Source: GCA-2746795 sp963747345 | GTDB lineage: Bacteria > Chloroflexota > Anaerolineae > Promineifilales > Promineifilaceae | Length of the DNA stretch: 64,000 bases | Direction of reading: 5' to 3' | Assembly: GCA_963747345.1 (NCBI GenBank) | Contig: CAVVFA010000017.1 | Location: 88,726-152,725, forward strand | Part shown: positions 17,462 to 26,808 of the stretch, piece by piece | How positions within the stretch are numbered: position 1 is the stretch's first letter | Layout: each line of letters begins with the position of its first letter | Translations under genes and position numbers: made by a program | Notes under the pieces: model-generated | What the model was told of the DNA's origin: nothing | Databases searched by the model: none | Seen by the model: only the letters and a program-made list of their open reading frames with translations

Positions 17462-19600
17462 ATGCAACTAACCACCCTCGCCACCTGCAACCTCAACCAG
17501 TGGGCGCTCGATTTTGAAGGAAACCTGGAGCGCATCAGCGAATCCATCCGCATCGCCAAAGCACGCGGCGCTAAATTTCGGCTTGGCCCTGAGCTGGAAA
17601 TCCCGGGCTACGGCTGTGAAGACGCCTTTCTGGAAGGCGACACCCTGCGCCACTCCTGGGAATGTCTGGCGCAAATTCTCGACAGCGACCTCACCGACGG
17701 CATTCTGTGCGACATCGGTATGCCCGTCATGCACAAAAACGTGCGCTACAACTGCCGCGTCCTCGTCCTCAACCGGCGCATCCTGCTCATCCGCCCCAAG
17801 ATGATTCTGGCCGACGATGGCAATTACCGCGAACCGCGCTGGTTTGCGCCCTGGCAGCAGCCGCGCACCGTCGAAGACCACGCCCTGCCCCGTTCCATCC
17901 GCGCCCTCACCTGGCAAGACAGCGTGCCCTTCGGCGACGCCGCCATCGCCACCCGCGATACCGTCTGCGCCTCCGAAACCTGCGAGGAACTGTTCGCCGT
18001 TGACAGCCCCAACACCTATCTCGGGCTAAACGGCGTGGAAATTCTGGCAAACGGCTCCGGCTCCCACCACGAACTGCGTAAACTCCACCGCCGCATCGAC
18101 CTCATCCGCAACGCCACCGCCAAAGGAGGCGGCATCTATCTCTACGCCAATCAACAGGGCTGTGATGGCGGCCGTCTCTATTTTGATGGCTGTGCCCTGA
18201 TTGCGGTCAACGGGGAACTGGTGGCACAAGGTTCCCAGTTTTCCCCCAAAGATGTGGAAGTGATCACCGCCACCATCGATTTGGAAGAGGTGCGCTCTTA
18301 TCGGGGCGCGATTGGCAGTCGGCAGGTGCAGGCGAGTGAGTCGGAGCAGGTGCCAAGGGTGGTGGTGGATTTTGAGTTGACGGGCCTTCGACAAGCTCAG
18401 GCACCGCTTCGACAGCTCAGGACCGAGATTGGAGATTGGAGATTGGAGATTGGGGCGACCTGTCAGCGCAAGATTGAGGCGCGGTATCACACGCCGGAGG
18501 AAGAGATTGCGTATGGGCCAGCGGCGTGGTTGTGGGATTATTTGCGGCGGTCGGGCATGAATGGCTTTTTTGTGCCGCTGTCGGGCGGGTCGGACAGTGC
18601 CGCAGTGGCGGCGCAGGTGGGCGTGATGTGCCAGATGGTCGTCGCAGAAACTGCTGAGGGCAATGAACAGGTCATCGCCGATGCCCGGCGCATTGCTGGC
18701 GCGGAAGATGATTATCTGCCAACGGATGCGGCTGAGTTTGCTTCCCGTCTGCTGTTTACCTGCTACATGGGCACGGAGAACAGTTCCAAGGAGACGCGCC
18801 GCCGTGCCAAACAGGTGGCGGCGGAAGTTGGCGCGTCCCATTTGGATATCAATATTGACTCGGTGGTAACGGCCGTTACTCAACTCTTCATCCGCGTCAC
18901 CCACAAAACGCCCCAGTTCAAAGTCCACGGCGGCACTTATGCGGAGAATGTGGCCTTGCAGAATATTCAGGCACGGCTGAGAATGGTCTTGTCGTATCTG
19001 TTGGCGCAGTTGTTGTTGTGGGTAAACGGCCGTTCTGGTTCACTGCTGGTCTTAGGCACAGGCAACGTCGATGAAGCCCTGCGCGGCTACCTCACCAAAT
19101 ACGACTGCTCCAGCGCCGACATCAACCCCATCGGCGGCATCAGCAAAGTCGATTTGCGCCGCTTCCTGCTCTGGGCGGCTGAACACAAAGGCTACCCCAC
19201 CCTGGCCGAAATCGTGGCCGCGCCGCCCACCGCCGAACTGGAACCCATCACCGATTCCTACGCCCAAAAAGATGAAGTCGATATGGGCATGACCTACGAT
19301 GAACTGAGCCAGTTTGGCCGCTTACGCAAAGTCAACCGCTGTGGTCCGCTGGCGATGTTTGAGAAATTGGTCTACGAATGGGATCATCTGCCGCCCGAGG
19401 AAGTGGCCGTGAAGGTCAAACATTTCTTCCGCACCTACGCCATCAACCGCCACAAAGCGACCGTGCTCACCCCCGCCTACCACGCCGAATCCTACTCCCC
19501 CGACGACAACCGCTTCGACCTGCGCCAGTTTCTCTACAACGCCCGCTGGACGTGGCAGTTTAGGCGGATTGATGAGCTAGTCGAAGAATGGAGAAAGTAA
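17462..19600 (+). CDS. nadE: Glutamine-dependent NAD+ synthetase, eukaryote-like type
   Basis: 712 residues. The N-terminal nitrilase-type glutaminase has the Glu-Lys-Cys set in ELEIPGYG, RPKMILADDG and CASETCEELF. The C-terminal ammonia-dependent synthetase has the ATP loop SGGSDSAAVA and LGTGNVDEALRGYLTKYDCS. Length and RYHTPEEEIAYGPAAWLWDY resemble the yeast Qns1-type enzyme. It makes NAD+ from deamido-NAD+ using glutamine and ATP in the cytoplasm. Between the domains the frame runs through repeat DNA (18385-18455), adding about 25 residues (LRQAQAPLRQLRTEIGDWRL...). AGGAG precedes ATG 17462. Confidence 0.95.
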   Translation: MQLTTLATCNLNQWALDFEGNLERISESIRIAKARGAKFRLGPELEIPGYGCEDAFLEGDTLRHSWECLAQILDSDLTDGILCDIGMPVMHKNVRYNCRVLVLNRRILLIRPKMILADDGNYREPRWFAPWQQPRTVEDHALPRSIRALTWQDSVPFGDAAIATRDTVCASETCEELFAVDSPNTYLGLNGVEILANGSGSHHELRKLHRRIDLIRNATAKGGGIYLYANQQGCDGGRLYFDGCALIAVNGELVAQGSQFSPKDVEVITATIDLEEVRSYRGAIGSRQVQASESEQVPRVVVDFELTGLRQAQAPLRQLRTEIGDWRLEIGATCQRKIEARYHTPEEEIAYGPAAWLWDYLRRSGMNGFFVPLSGGSDSAAVAAQVGVMCQMVVAETAEGNEQVIADARRIAGAEDDYLPTDAAEFASRLLFTCYMGTENSSKETRRRAKQVAAEVGASHLDINIDSVVTAVTQLFIRVTHKTPQFKVHGGTYAENVALQNIQARLRMVLSYLLAQLLLWVNGRSGSLLVLGTGNVDEALRGYLTKYDCSSADINPIGGISKVDLRRFLLWAAEHKGYPTLAEIVAAPPTAELEPITDSYAQKDEVDMGMTYDELSQFGRLRKVNRCGPLAMFEKLVYEWDHLPPEEVAVKVKHFFRTYAINRHKATVLTPAYHAESYSPDDNRFDLRQFLYNARWTWQFRRIDELVEEWRK
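18385..18455 (+). repeat. Intergenic-type repeats embedded in nadE
   Basis: CCTTCGACAAGCTCAGG, GCTTCGACAGCTCAGG and then GAGATTG heptamers (four units) lie inside the nadE linker, in frame. The same two repeat types occur in spacers elsewhere in this window (22682-22735; 3033-3110; 27873-27935). Confidence 0.8.
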
Positions 19601-19603
19601 AAC

Positions 19604-19686
19604 AATTTAATACAAAGATACGAAGGAACAAAGGGACAAAGATTAGCTTTTCCTTTGTTCCTTTGTCTCTTTGTTCCTTTGTATTA
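19604..19686. repeat. Inverted repeat spacer between convergent genes
   Basis: AATACAAAGATACGAAGGAAC-type units with ACAAAGGGACAAAG are followed by CTTTGTTCCTTTGTCTCTTT and GTTCCTTTGTATT. The arms are complementary over more than 25 bases and could end transcription from both sides. Confidence 0.65.
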
Positions 19687-20333
19687 AGCTTTTTTCAATA
19701 AAGCAGGGAGTTCGCTGAGGCAGTCGATGCAGGGGAAGTCGGCGTCTGGGGGGAAGGCTTGGAAGTGACCACTGATGCCGATGAAGGGTAGACCAGCCGC
19801 TTGCGCGGTTTCGTAATCCACCAGAGTATCACCAATGTAAACGGCCGTTTCCGCCGCCACACCCATCGCCGATAATACCAACTGCAATACCTTGCGGGTC
19901 AGGTTTCGGCCGATCCACATCACCGCCCGTAATTACCACCTGGAAAAACGTATCCAGACTTCGTTTGTTTCAGTTCGCGCTGCACCCGCTCTTTGGAACC
20001 AGAGGTAATCAAGCCCCATGGGATAACGCCGTCGCCAACGCAGTCAGCGTGGCCACCGTCTCCGGGAACGGCTCAGCAATCAATCTGGCGCACCATATCC
20101 AGCCAGACCCTGTCCGCTTCGTCCCACTGATCTTCAGGCAATCCCAGCATCCGGTACGTATGCGTCCAATCGGGCGAATACACTTCAAAAAAGCGCTCCC
20201 GGCTCACCTCAATACCATACTGTGGTAGCATAATTTCGTAAGCCCGGTAATGAGCCGCAAAAGAATCAAGCAGGGTGCCATCTAAATCAAACAAAAGGGT
20301 GGATATGTGTTGAGAGTTCAATGGAATTGACAT
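19684..20333 (-). CDS. HAD-superfamily phosphatase, several frameshifts
   Basis: The N-terminus STLLFDLDGTLLDSFAAHYR carries motif I (DxDGT). Later segments in different frames give FPETVATLTALATAL, ITSGSKERVQRELKQT (motif II/III region), ITGGDVDRPKPDP and YIGDTLVDYETAQAAGLPFI (motif IV). All parts of a phosphoglycolate phosphatase-like HAD are present in order, separated by at least three one-base shifts between 19920 and 20075. The start is ATG 20333, seven bases after a TATAAT, suggesting a leaderless mRNA. The substrate is not predictable. Confidence 0.8.
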
Positions 20334-20340
20334 GGTGACA

Positions 20341-20435
20341 ATTATACACCTTGCATTTTGTGCGGCGAGACACAACGCGTGATGCGTAAATCTGCCAGCT
20401 TTCACACATCACGCATCACGGGTAACGCATCAAAT
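20341..20435. repeat. Inverted GTGATGCG repeat upstream of ferredoxin gene
   Basis: CGCGTGATGCGTAAA and ACATCACGCATCACGGGTAACGCATC-type units pair with each other in the gap between the divergent HAD and ferredoxin genes. Confidence 0.5.
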
Positions 20436-20504
20436 CAATCTCCACCCACACCCCATTTTCCTGTATAATTTTCCTGTCCGTCTATATCGGGCAAGGGAGT
20501 TATT

Positions 20505-20931
20505 ATGGCCAAACGATTATCTGTCATTGATGTGGACCGCTGTGTCGGCTGTCAGGCGTGTATGTTCGCCTGCGTACGCCGGTTAGGCTCTGGCGGTTTA
20601 GAAAATTCAAGTATTCATGTGAAATCAGCGGGCGGGATGCGCAAAGGGTTTGTCGTTGTGGTGTGCCGGGGCTGCCACAACCCGCCCTGCGCCCGCGTTT
20701 GCCCCACCGATGCCATCATCGAACGGGATGGGGGTGGCGTCAAGTTCAAAGCCAACCTGTGCATCGGCTGCGAAAACTGCGTCGAAGCGTGTCCCTTTGG
20801 CGCAGTCTTTTGGGACAAAGCGCAAAACAAGCCCGACATCTGCATCTACTGCGGCTACTGCGCCCCATACTGCCCCTACGACGTGCTCGCGCTTGGAAGA
20901 AATCGAGGAGGTGACGTATGCCATCGCCTGA
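20505..20931 (+). CDS. 4Fe-4S ferredoxin subunit partner of AOR
   Basis: About 142 residues with three-to-four cluster motifs: CVGCQACMFAC, CRGCHNPPCARVCP, CIGCENCVEACP and CIYCGYCAPYCP. The primary frame ends in an unrelated tail, but removing one T near 20892 gives LEEIEEVTYAIA and a TGA at 20929-20931 that overlaps the AOR start. It probably carries electrons to or from the adjoining tungsten/molybdenum oxidoreductase. Confidence 0.85.
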
Positions 20932-22675
20932 TCCCCTGAATCGTGTTCTTTACATTGACTTGAACAAGTTAACATCCTGGGTAGAACCACGCCCCGATTT
21001 GTTTGACGAATCATTGGGCGGCACAGGCGTGGCTATCCGCTTGCTGACTGAAGAATCACCAACCGGAGCAGACCCACTCGACCCGCGTAATCCCATCATT
21101 TTTGCAGTTGGTCCACTCGTAGGACATTTCCCGCTGGCCTCCAAAACCGTGGCCATGTTTAAATCCCCCCACACTGGCGACCTGGGCGAAAGCCATGCTG
21201 GCGGACGCAGTGCCATCGCCATTCGGCAGGCTGGGTATGGCGCGATTGTTATTCGCGGCAAAGCCACCATGCCAATTTACCTAACTATCGAAGACAACGA
21301 CGTTCGATTCCATGATGCCACGGCACTGTGGGGCATGAGCAGCAGTTTCACCAGTGCTTCTGTCATACGTACGCGGGAATCGGGCAGCGGTTTGCGCTCG
21401 ATTATGCGTATTGGTCAGGCTGGCGAGAAGCAAGTTAGCTATGCCTGTGTCACCACTGAGACCTATCGGCATTTTGGTCGATTAGGGTTGGGCGCGGTAT
21501 TTGGCAGCAAGCTGTTGAAGGCGATAGTGGTTTCAGGAAAACGGCCGTTACCCGTCACCAATAAACGCGCTTACCGCAAAACCTACGACCAACTGTTTGA
21601 GGCCGCCACCCAAACCACGCTCATGAAAAAATACCACGACTTAGGCACCGCCATGAACGTGCAGCCCCTCAACCTTATCGGCGCTTTGCCCACACGTAAC
21701 TTGCAAAGCGGAAACTTTGAAGGTGCAGAAACCATTTCCGGCGAATACATCGCCGCTGAGCATTTGGGACGGCGCGTCGCCTGCGCCCACTGCCCCGTCG
21801 CCTGCGTCCACCTCGCCGCCGTGCGGGTGCCCTATCCTCACGACCCCTACTTCTACAAAACGCTCATGATCGGCTACGACCACGAGCTGATTTACGCCAT
21901 GGGCAGCCTGCTGGGCATCAGCGACGCGGAACAAATGCTGCAACTCATCGACGAAACAGAAATGCTGGGCATGGACATCATGACGGCTGGTGTGGCGCTG
22001 GCCTGGGCCACCGAAGCGCTAAGAAAGCAGGCCTCATCACCACGGATGAAACAGATGGCCTGAATCTGACCTGGGGCGACGCGCCAACCTACGTTGAAGC
22101 CGTCAAACGCATCGTCAAACAGCCCAACGATTTCTACAAAGCGCTGGCACATGGCGTCGATCATGCCGCTTCGATTTATGGTGGGGAAGAATTTGCCCTG
22201 GCGTTTGGTAAAAATGAAATGCCAGGCTATCACACCGGCCCTGGCTGCCACATCGGCTACGCTACAGGAGCGAGACACAGCCATCTGGACAGCGCTGGCT
22301 ACAGCATCGACCAGAAATCGTTGACATCTAATGAACCACTGACTCCGCAAGGCATCGCAGAGGATCTTCTTAAAGAAGAGCGCTGGCGACAAGTGCTTAC
22401 CAGTCTGCCGATTTGCCTCTTTGCGCGGAGGCTTGTACACACCAGAAATGGTGCTGCAAGCGTTAGACACCATCGGCATCCAATGGACGCAAGCGGATAT
22501 GGATCGCTTGGGCGCAGAAACACTGCGTCTGAAACATGCCTACAAACAGCGTGAAGGGTTTGCTTTTGAAAACCTGCGACTACCCAAACGCATCTTCGAG
22601 ACACCCGCTCCGACTGGATCATTTGACGAGACATTTATGCGCGAAGCCATCCAGCACTACGCAAACAATCTATGA
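20918..22675 (+). CDS. aor: Aldehyde:ferredoxin oxidoreductase, frame broken in the C-terminal half
   Basis: An AOR-family tungstopterin enzyme. The N-terminal domain has LNRVLYIDLNKL, ESLGGTGVAIRLL and GESHAGGRSAIAIRQAGYG. The middle has 4Fe-4S ligands CAHCPVACVH. After residue about 370 the frame shifts near 22020, 22215 and 22425. Segments DAPTYVEAVKRIVKQPNDFY, MPGYHTGPGCHIGYATGARH and LTSLPICLFARGLYTPEMVL (last cluster Cys) follow in order to TGA 22673-22675. It would oxidise aldehydes to acids with ferredoxin, or run in reverse. It is coupled to the ferredoxin gene. Confidence 0.88.
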
Positions 22676-22681
22676 TCAACA

Positions 22682-22735
22682 AAGGCTGAGTCTGTCGAAG
22701 CCCATCATGCGCCAGCCTTCGACAAACTCAGCCTT
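22682..22735. terminator. CTTCGACA-type inverted repeat after aor
   Basis: AAGGCTGAGTCTGTCGAAG (22682-22700) and CTTCGACAAACTCAGCCTT (22717-22735) are complementary with one mismatch. It belongs to the TTCGACAAGCTCAGG repeat type also found inside nadE, and sits between convergent genes. Confidence 0.6.
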
Positions 22736-22788
22736 CGTCTTCAATTTTTATGAGATTTGAGACTCGACCAATCTCTAATCTCAAGTTT

Positions 22789-24230
22789 CTAATCTCGGGC
22801 AGAAATTTTCAGTCGATTACTATGTGCCGCCCAATGCGGATCACCACCATCCAGCCCCAACTGCTGCACAATATCATACGCCGCCCAGCCTACAATCTCC
22901 ACATAAGTTGGAAAGGAGAGCGGCAAATCGGCCAACTGGGACACCGTTAAACCAGCCTTCATGCCTGCCGCCACCAACTGCACAGTTTCGACGGCACGTT
23001 CGCCGACCAAATGACAGCCGAGCAGCTTGTGTGTTTGCCGGTCGGCGATGAGTTTGCAAAAACCAGTGGTACGGCCGTCAATGATGCTGCGCGGAAACTT
23101 GTCAAAGCCAATCGTACCCACCACCACGTCAAACTGTTCACGCGCCTGAGCTTCTGTGAGGCCGATTTTGGCGTATTCCGGGTCAGTGTAACTGCCAGTT
23201 GGAATCAAATCAAACTGCAAGATGTGGTGCAAGCCATTCACCGCATTAGACGCGGCATAATATCCTTCCTGGCTGCTCGTAGGCACCAACATCGACTGTC
23301 CATTGACATCACCAGCGGCAAAAATATGGGGCACATTGGTTTGCATGTATTCGTTCACCTGAATGTATCCCTGCCGGTTGGTAACCACGCCAGCCGCTTT
23401 CAAGTTCAAACCTTCTGCGTTTGCCAGCCAGCCCACCGCCATGACCAATGCCGAAACAGTTATGCGCCTGACTTTGACCCTCTAATTGGTACTGAAAGTG
23501 AATGCCTGCTTCCGTTTTTTCAATTTTCTCTATACCGGCAAAGCCTTCAACGATGTGAATGCCCCGCGCTGTCAAAAGCATCTTTTATGGCAATGGACAC
23601 ATCTTCATCTTCTGTAATGAGGATGCGCGGCGCGACTTCAAATAAGCTGACTCGTGTACCAAAGGCGTTAAAAATGGAGGCTACCTGCGCCCCTGTCGCC
23701 CCAGAACCGATGACCGCCATGGAAGCAGGAAGTTGGGTTAAATTCCAGGCATCGCTGTGGGTGATGGCATGTTCAAAGCCGGGGATGGGTAAGCTGCGGG
23801 AACGGCCGCCCGCGCAAATAATAATGTTCTTCCCCGCTAAACGCTCTCCTGAAGCAGTTTCGATGGTGTGCGGATCGACAAAATGCGCCTCGCCCGCCTG
23901 TTCATACATGGCAACACCCAGCGCTTCCAAATCGCCACGCAGATTCAACTGTTCATGAAGCGTGTAAACAACGGACTGCACCCGGCCGATGAGTTTTTTG
24001 TAGTTGACGATTGGTGGCTGAACGTCAATGCCATATTGAGCCAACTGGTTGGCTTCGCGCACTAGCCGTGCCGCATGGGCCAGAGTGCGCACGGGCACAG
24101 GGCCATCGTTGGCGGCCATGCCCCCGACGTATTCTTTTGTTACCAGCGCTGTTTTTGCCCCGAGTTCAGCCGCCCGTCCAGCGGCGGCAATCCCGGCTGG
24201 GCCAGCCCCCATCACGATAACATCGAACAT
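22789..24230 (-). CDS. FAD/NAD(P) disulfide-reductase-like flavoprotein lacking redox cysteines, frameshifted
   Basis: Starts MFDVIVMGAGPAGIAAAGRA after a strong GGAGG. FAD-binding GAGPAG, a second Rossmann motif (AVIGSGATGAQVASIFNAFG), HIFAAGDVNG and a C-terminal dimerisation domain (TGFCKLIADRQTHKLLGCHL) match the mercuric reductase/lipoamide dehydrogenase family. The CxxxxC redox site is absent: the aligned stretch reads GGMAANDGPVPVR. Shifts near 23560 and 23450 break the frame between otherwise ordered segments. Without the cysteines it cannot act as a classical disulfide reductase; NAD(P)H:acceptor transfer is more likely. It converges on aor. Confidence 0.8.
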
Positions 24231-24274
24231 GGTTGCCTCCTTATAGCATCGCGGTGCGCCGTCACCCATGTTAA

Positions 24275-24425
24275 CTCCTCTAAAAATAAACCGCAGAGGT
24301 GCGGAGAACACAGAGAAAAATCTGCGTAATCTGCGGATAAATATTTTCATTGATGGTGATCGACCACAGAAAGATTGAAGATTAACATTCGACTTATCTT
24401 CAATCTTTGTTCTTCAACCTTGTGC
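24275..24425. repeat. Composite spacer repeats upstream of the IS
   Basis: AACCGCAGAGGTGCGGAGAA with ATCTGCGTAATCTGCGG forms one inverted set, then TATTTTCATTGATGGTGATC (near-copy at 15570), then AAGATTGAAGATTA against TCTTCAATCTTTGTTCTTCA. Confidence 0.5.
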
Positions 24426-24448
24426 CAACGCTCTACACACTGCATTAC

Positions 24449-25975
24449 TCTCTACTTTCCGCTAACTGGTACGTGACAAAAAACAGAAATGGTGGCATGT
24501 TAATGGTAAAGACCTTTCATCACAAAGGAGACCAAAAACATGCCACCAGTAGTCAAACCAATCATGTTGACCCTGACATCAATTGTATCTGGCTTATATG
24601 TGGGCACAAATTTAGCCATGCTTCATTTTCTATGGATGTTGATTAACGGTTCGCTCTTGCCCCATAGAGGCGCTGTTTTCCCCGCTCTACAATCAACCGG
24701 TATTGGCGAACAGGCCATTCGTCGGGCCTGGAAAGCCTTTCATAGTGGCGTGTGGCAAATTAGCAAACTCATGGTTGCCTGGAATCAATACATGGAAAAA
24801 CAGCAACGATGGCAACTACGTTCTTATGAGGGGTATGGAGCGGTGGCTGTTGACACCACTCCTTTCTGGCGGCTCAAACTGCAAGGGCTGCAATCCAAGT
24901 ACTACAACAGCGTCGCCGAAAAAGCCTTGCCAGCCGTCATTCTCGGACTGGTGGCGCGGATTGGCGAGGTAGCTGACAAACGGATTGCCTTGCCCTGCGC
25001 TATTCTACGGGTTGACCCCCAAGACCCCAGCGAAGCCAAGCTCAAAAAAGAGATACTCGACCAGGTGAGTCGTATTCTGAAGGCGTCAGACATCATGCTG
25101 GTAGATGCCGGCTTCAAAATCAAGTCCTGTCATGAAGCTAAAGTGCCACGTTTTCTGCTGCGGTTGGCCAAAAACTTCACCGCCCGGCGCAATTATCTGC
25201 GGGACACCACAGGCAAAAAAGGCAATCCACCCACAAAAGGGGACCTCGTTCGTCCTCTGGCCCGCAAGCATGAGGAGAAAGAAATCGCCGCTTCTGAACC
25301 TGACGCCACGTTTAGCTGGCCAATAGAGCCAGGCAAGACCATCACCGTTCAGGCGTGGTACAACCTGGTTCGTCCCGCTGTCGAACCAAGTCCGACAGCC
25401 GACCTCTTTGATGTCTATGCTATCAGCGACCCCCGGTACGATACCCCGCTGCTTGTGGCGACGAACGTCAAGCTGTTAGCGCAAACATCTCATGCACTTT
25501 ACACAGATCGTTGGCCTGTGGAACAGTTACCTCTGGCTGGTAAACAAATGGTCGGGGCACATCGCCAGTTTGTTTTTGCGACCAAGACCCGCCACCGCTT
25601 GCCCGAACTGGTCATTTTGGCGGGTTCCATCCTCACGGGGTTGGCGGCTCTTCACCCCACCATGTCCACAGGCTTTTGGAACCGAAAGCCTGAACCCACC
25701 CCCGGTCGCTTTCGCCGGGCGTTAGCCGGGCTACCTTTTCCGCAAAGTTACCCCTTGCCCCCGGAACTTCGCCAAAAAGCTTCGGTGACCAACCACTTGT
25801 CTAAGGGCATTTTGGCTTATCGGCGGTCAAAACCGGCTGTTTTTACCGTTTCGACCTGAAAACAGCTTGTTTTCGTCACATTTTTAAGGTTCTTTGTTGC
25901 AGATGCCCGCATCTAAACGATACAGGCTTCATTCGATTGGTTATTTATGTCAATAAATTTAGCGGAAAGTAGAGA
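24449..25975 (+). mobile_element. Insertion sequence, 17-bp inverted ends
   Basis: TCTCTACTTTCCGCTAA (24449-24465) is repeated inverted at 25959-25975. The 1.53-kb unit carries one transposase gene and no copy of the AACGGCCGTT motif, unlike most kilobases around it, so it is probably a recent arrival. I see no clear target duplication. The right end coincides with the A of the next gene's ATG. Confidence 0.85.
24540..25859 (+). CDS. DDE transposase, IS701-like
   Basis: 439 residues, AAAGGAG box before ATG 24540. Candidate catalytic acids: AVDTTPFW, IMLVDAGFK and DRWPVEQLPLAGKQMVGAHR. The last resembles the RWxIExxxxxxKQ signature of IS701-type transposases. Intact frame. The family call is from motifs only. 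Confidence 0.75.
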   Translation: MPPVVKPIMLTLTSIVSGLYVGTNLAMLHFLWMLINGSLLPHRGAVFPALQSTGIGEQAIRRAWKAFHSGVWQISKLMVAWNQYMEKQQRWQLRSYEGYGAVAVDTTPFWRLKLQGLQSKYYNSVAEKALPAVILGLVARIGEVADKRIALPCAILRVDPQDPSEAKLKKEILDQVSRILKASDIMLVDAGFKIKSCHEAKVPRFLLRLAKNFTARRNYLRDTTGKKGNPPTKGDLVRPLARKHEEKEIAASEPDATFSWPIEPGKTITVQAWYNLVRPAVEPSPTADLFDVYAISDPRYDTPLLVATNVKLLAQTSHALYTDRWPVEQLPLAGKQMVGAHRQFVFATKTRHRLPELVILAGSILTGLAALHPTMSTGFWNRKPEPTPGRFRRALAGLPFPQSYPLPPELRQKASVTNHLSKGILAYRRSKPAVFTVST

Positions 25976-26772
25976 TGTTAGACATTCAAAATTTAACGGT
26001 TGCTTATGGCGGCCATGTGGCGTTACAAGATGTTTCTCTTTCGGTGGCAGCGGGGGAGGTGCTGGCGGTGATTGGTCCTAATGGGGCAGGAAAGTCTACC
26101 CTGGTGCAGGCGGTGAGCGGGGTGCTGCCTGCGCGGGCAGGAGAGGTACTGGTGGACAAACGGCCGTTATCCTCCCTCACTGCCACCGAAAGAGCCAGAC
26201 TCATGGCTGTCGTGCCGCAGGCCCGGGAAATACCGGGCGCGTTCACCGTCTATGAAACTGTCTTGTTGGGACGCACCGCTTACCTGGGCTGGCTGGGCAA
26301 AAGCCGCCGCCAGGATCATGAGCGAGCGGCCTGGGCGTTGGCCCGTACCCAACTGAGCGGCATGGCTCACCGGCGCGTGGGTGAATTGTCTGGCGGGGAG
26401 CAGCAGCGCGTTTTGCTGGCGCGGGCCTTAGCGCAGTCCGCTCCGGTTTTGCTGCTAGACGAGCCGACAACACACCTTGTTTTGCAGCACCAATCGAGGT
26501 TGCTCAATCTGGTGCGTGAACTGGTGCATGAGAGCCGGTTGGCGGTGCTGATGGTTCTCCATGACCTGAATCTGGACGGGATTTATTGTGACTGGTTGGC
26601 TTTATTGGTAAACGGCCGTTTACAGACCACCGGTACGCCCCAGAAAGAATTAACTAGCCAGCGCCTCAGCCATACCTTCCAGGTTCCCATCGACGTGATC
26701 CCACATCCCGCCTATGGTACGCCACTTGTTCTACCAGACGGCGTAAGCCGCCTGCCTATTCATCTTTCATAA
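25975..26772 (+). CDS. btuD: ABC transporter ATPase, cobalamin/iron-siderophore type
   Basis: 265 residues: Walker A GPNGAGKST, Q-loop VVPQAREIPG, signature ELSGGEQQRVLLARAL, Walker B VLLLDEPTTH and switch His VLHDLN. It belongs to the BtuD/FecE/FhuC group. The corrinoid genes that follow favour cobalamin. The permease and binding-protein genes expected nearby are absent, and the IS ends exactly at the start codon, so upstream partners may have been separated. The IS end supplies GGAAAG five bases before the ATG. Confidence 0.82.
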   Translation: MLDIQNLTVAYGGHVALQDVSLSVAAGEVLAVIGPNGAGKSTLVQAVSGVLPARAGEVLVDKRPLSSLTATERARLMAVVPQAREIPGAFTVYETVLLGRTAYLGWLGKSRRQDHERAAWALARTQLSGMAHRRVGELSGGEQQRVLLARALAQSAPVLLLDEPTTHLVLQHQSRLLNLVRELVHESRLAVLMVLHDLNLDGIYCDWLALLVNGRLQTTGTPQKELTSQRLSHTFQVPIDVIPHPAYGTPLVLPDGVSRLPIHLS

Positions 26773-26808
26773 TCCATCCTTCATCCTTCAATACTGGAGC
26801 AACATGAC

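Noticed and set aside
25849..25975. Rho-independent terminator after the transposase
   Set aside because: Only weak AAACAG/CTGTTTT pairing without a T-run. I could not support a terminator call.
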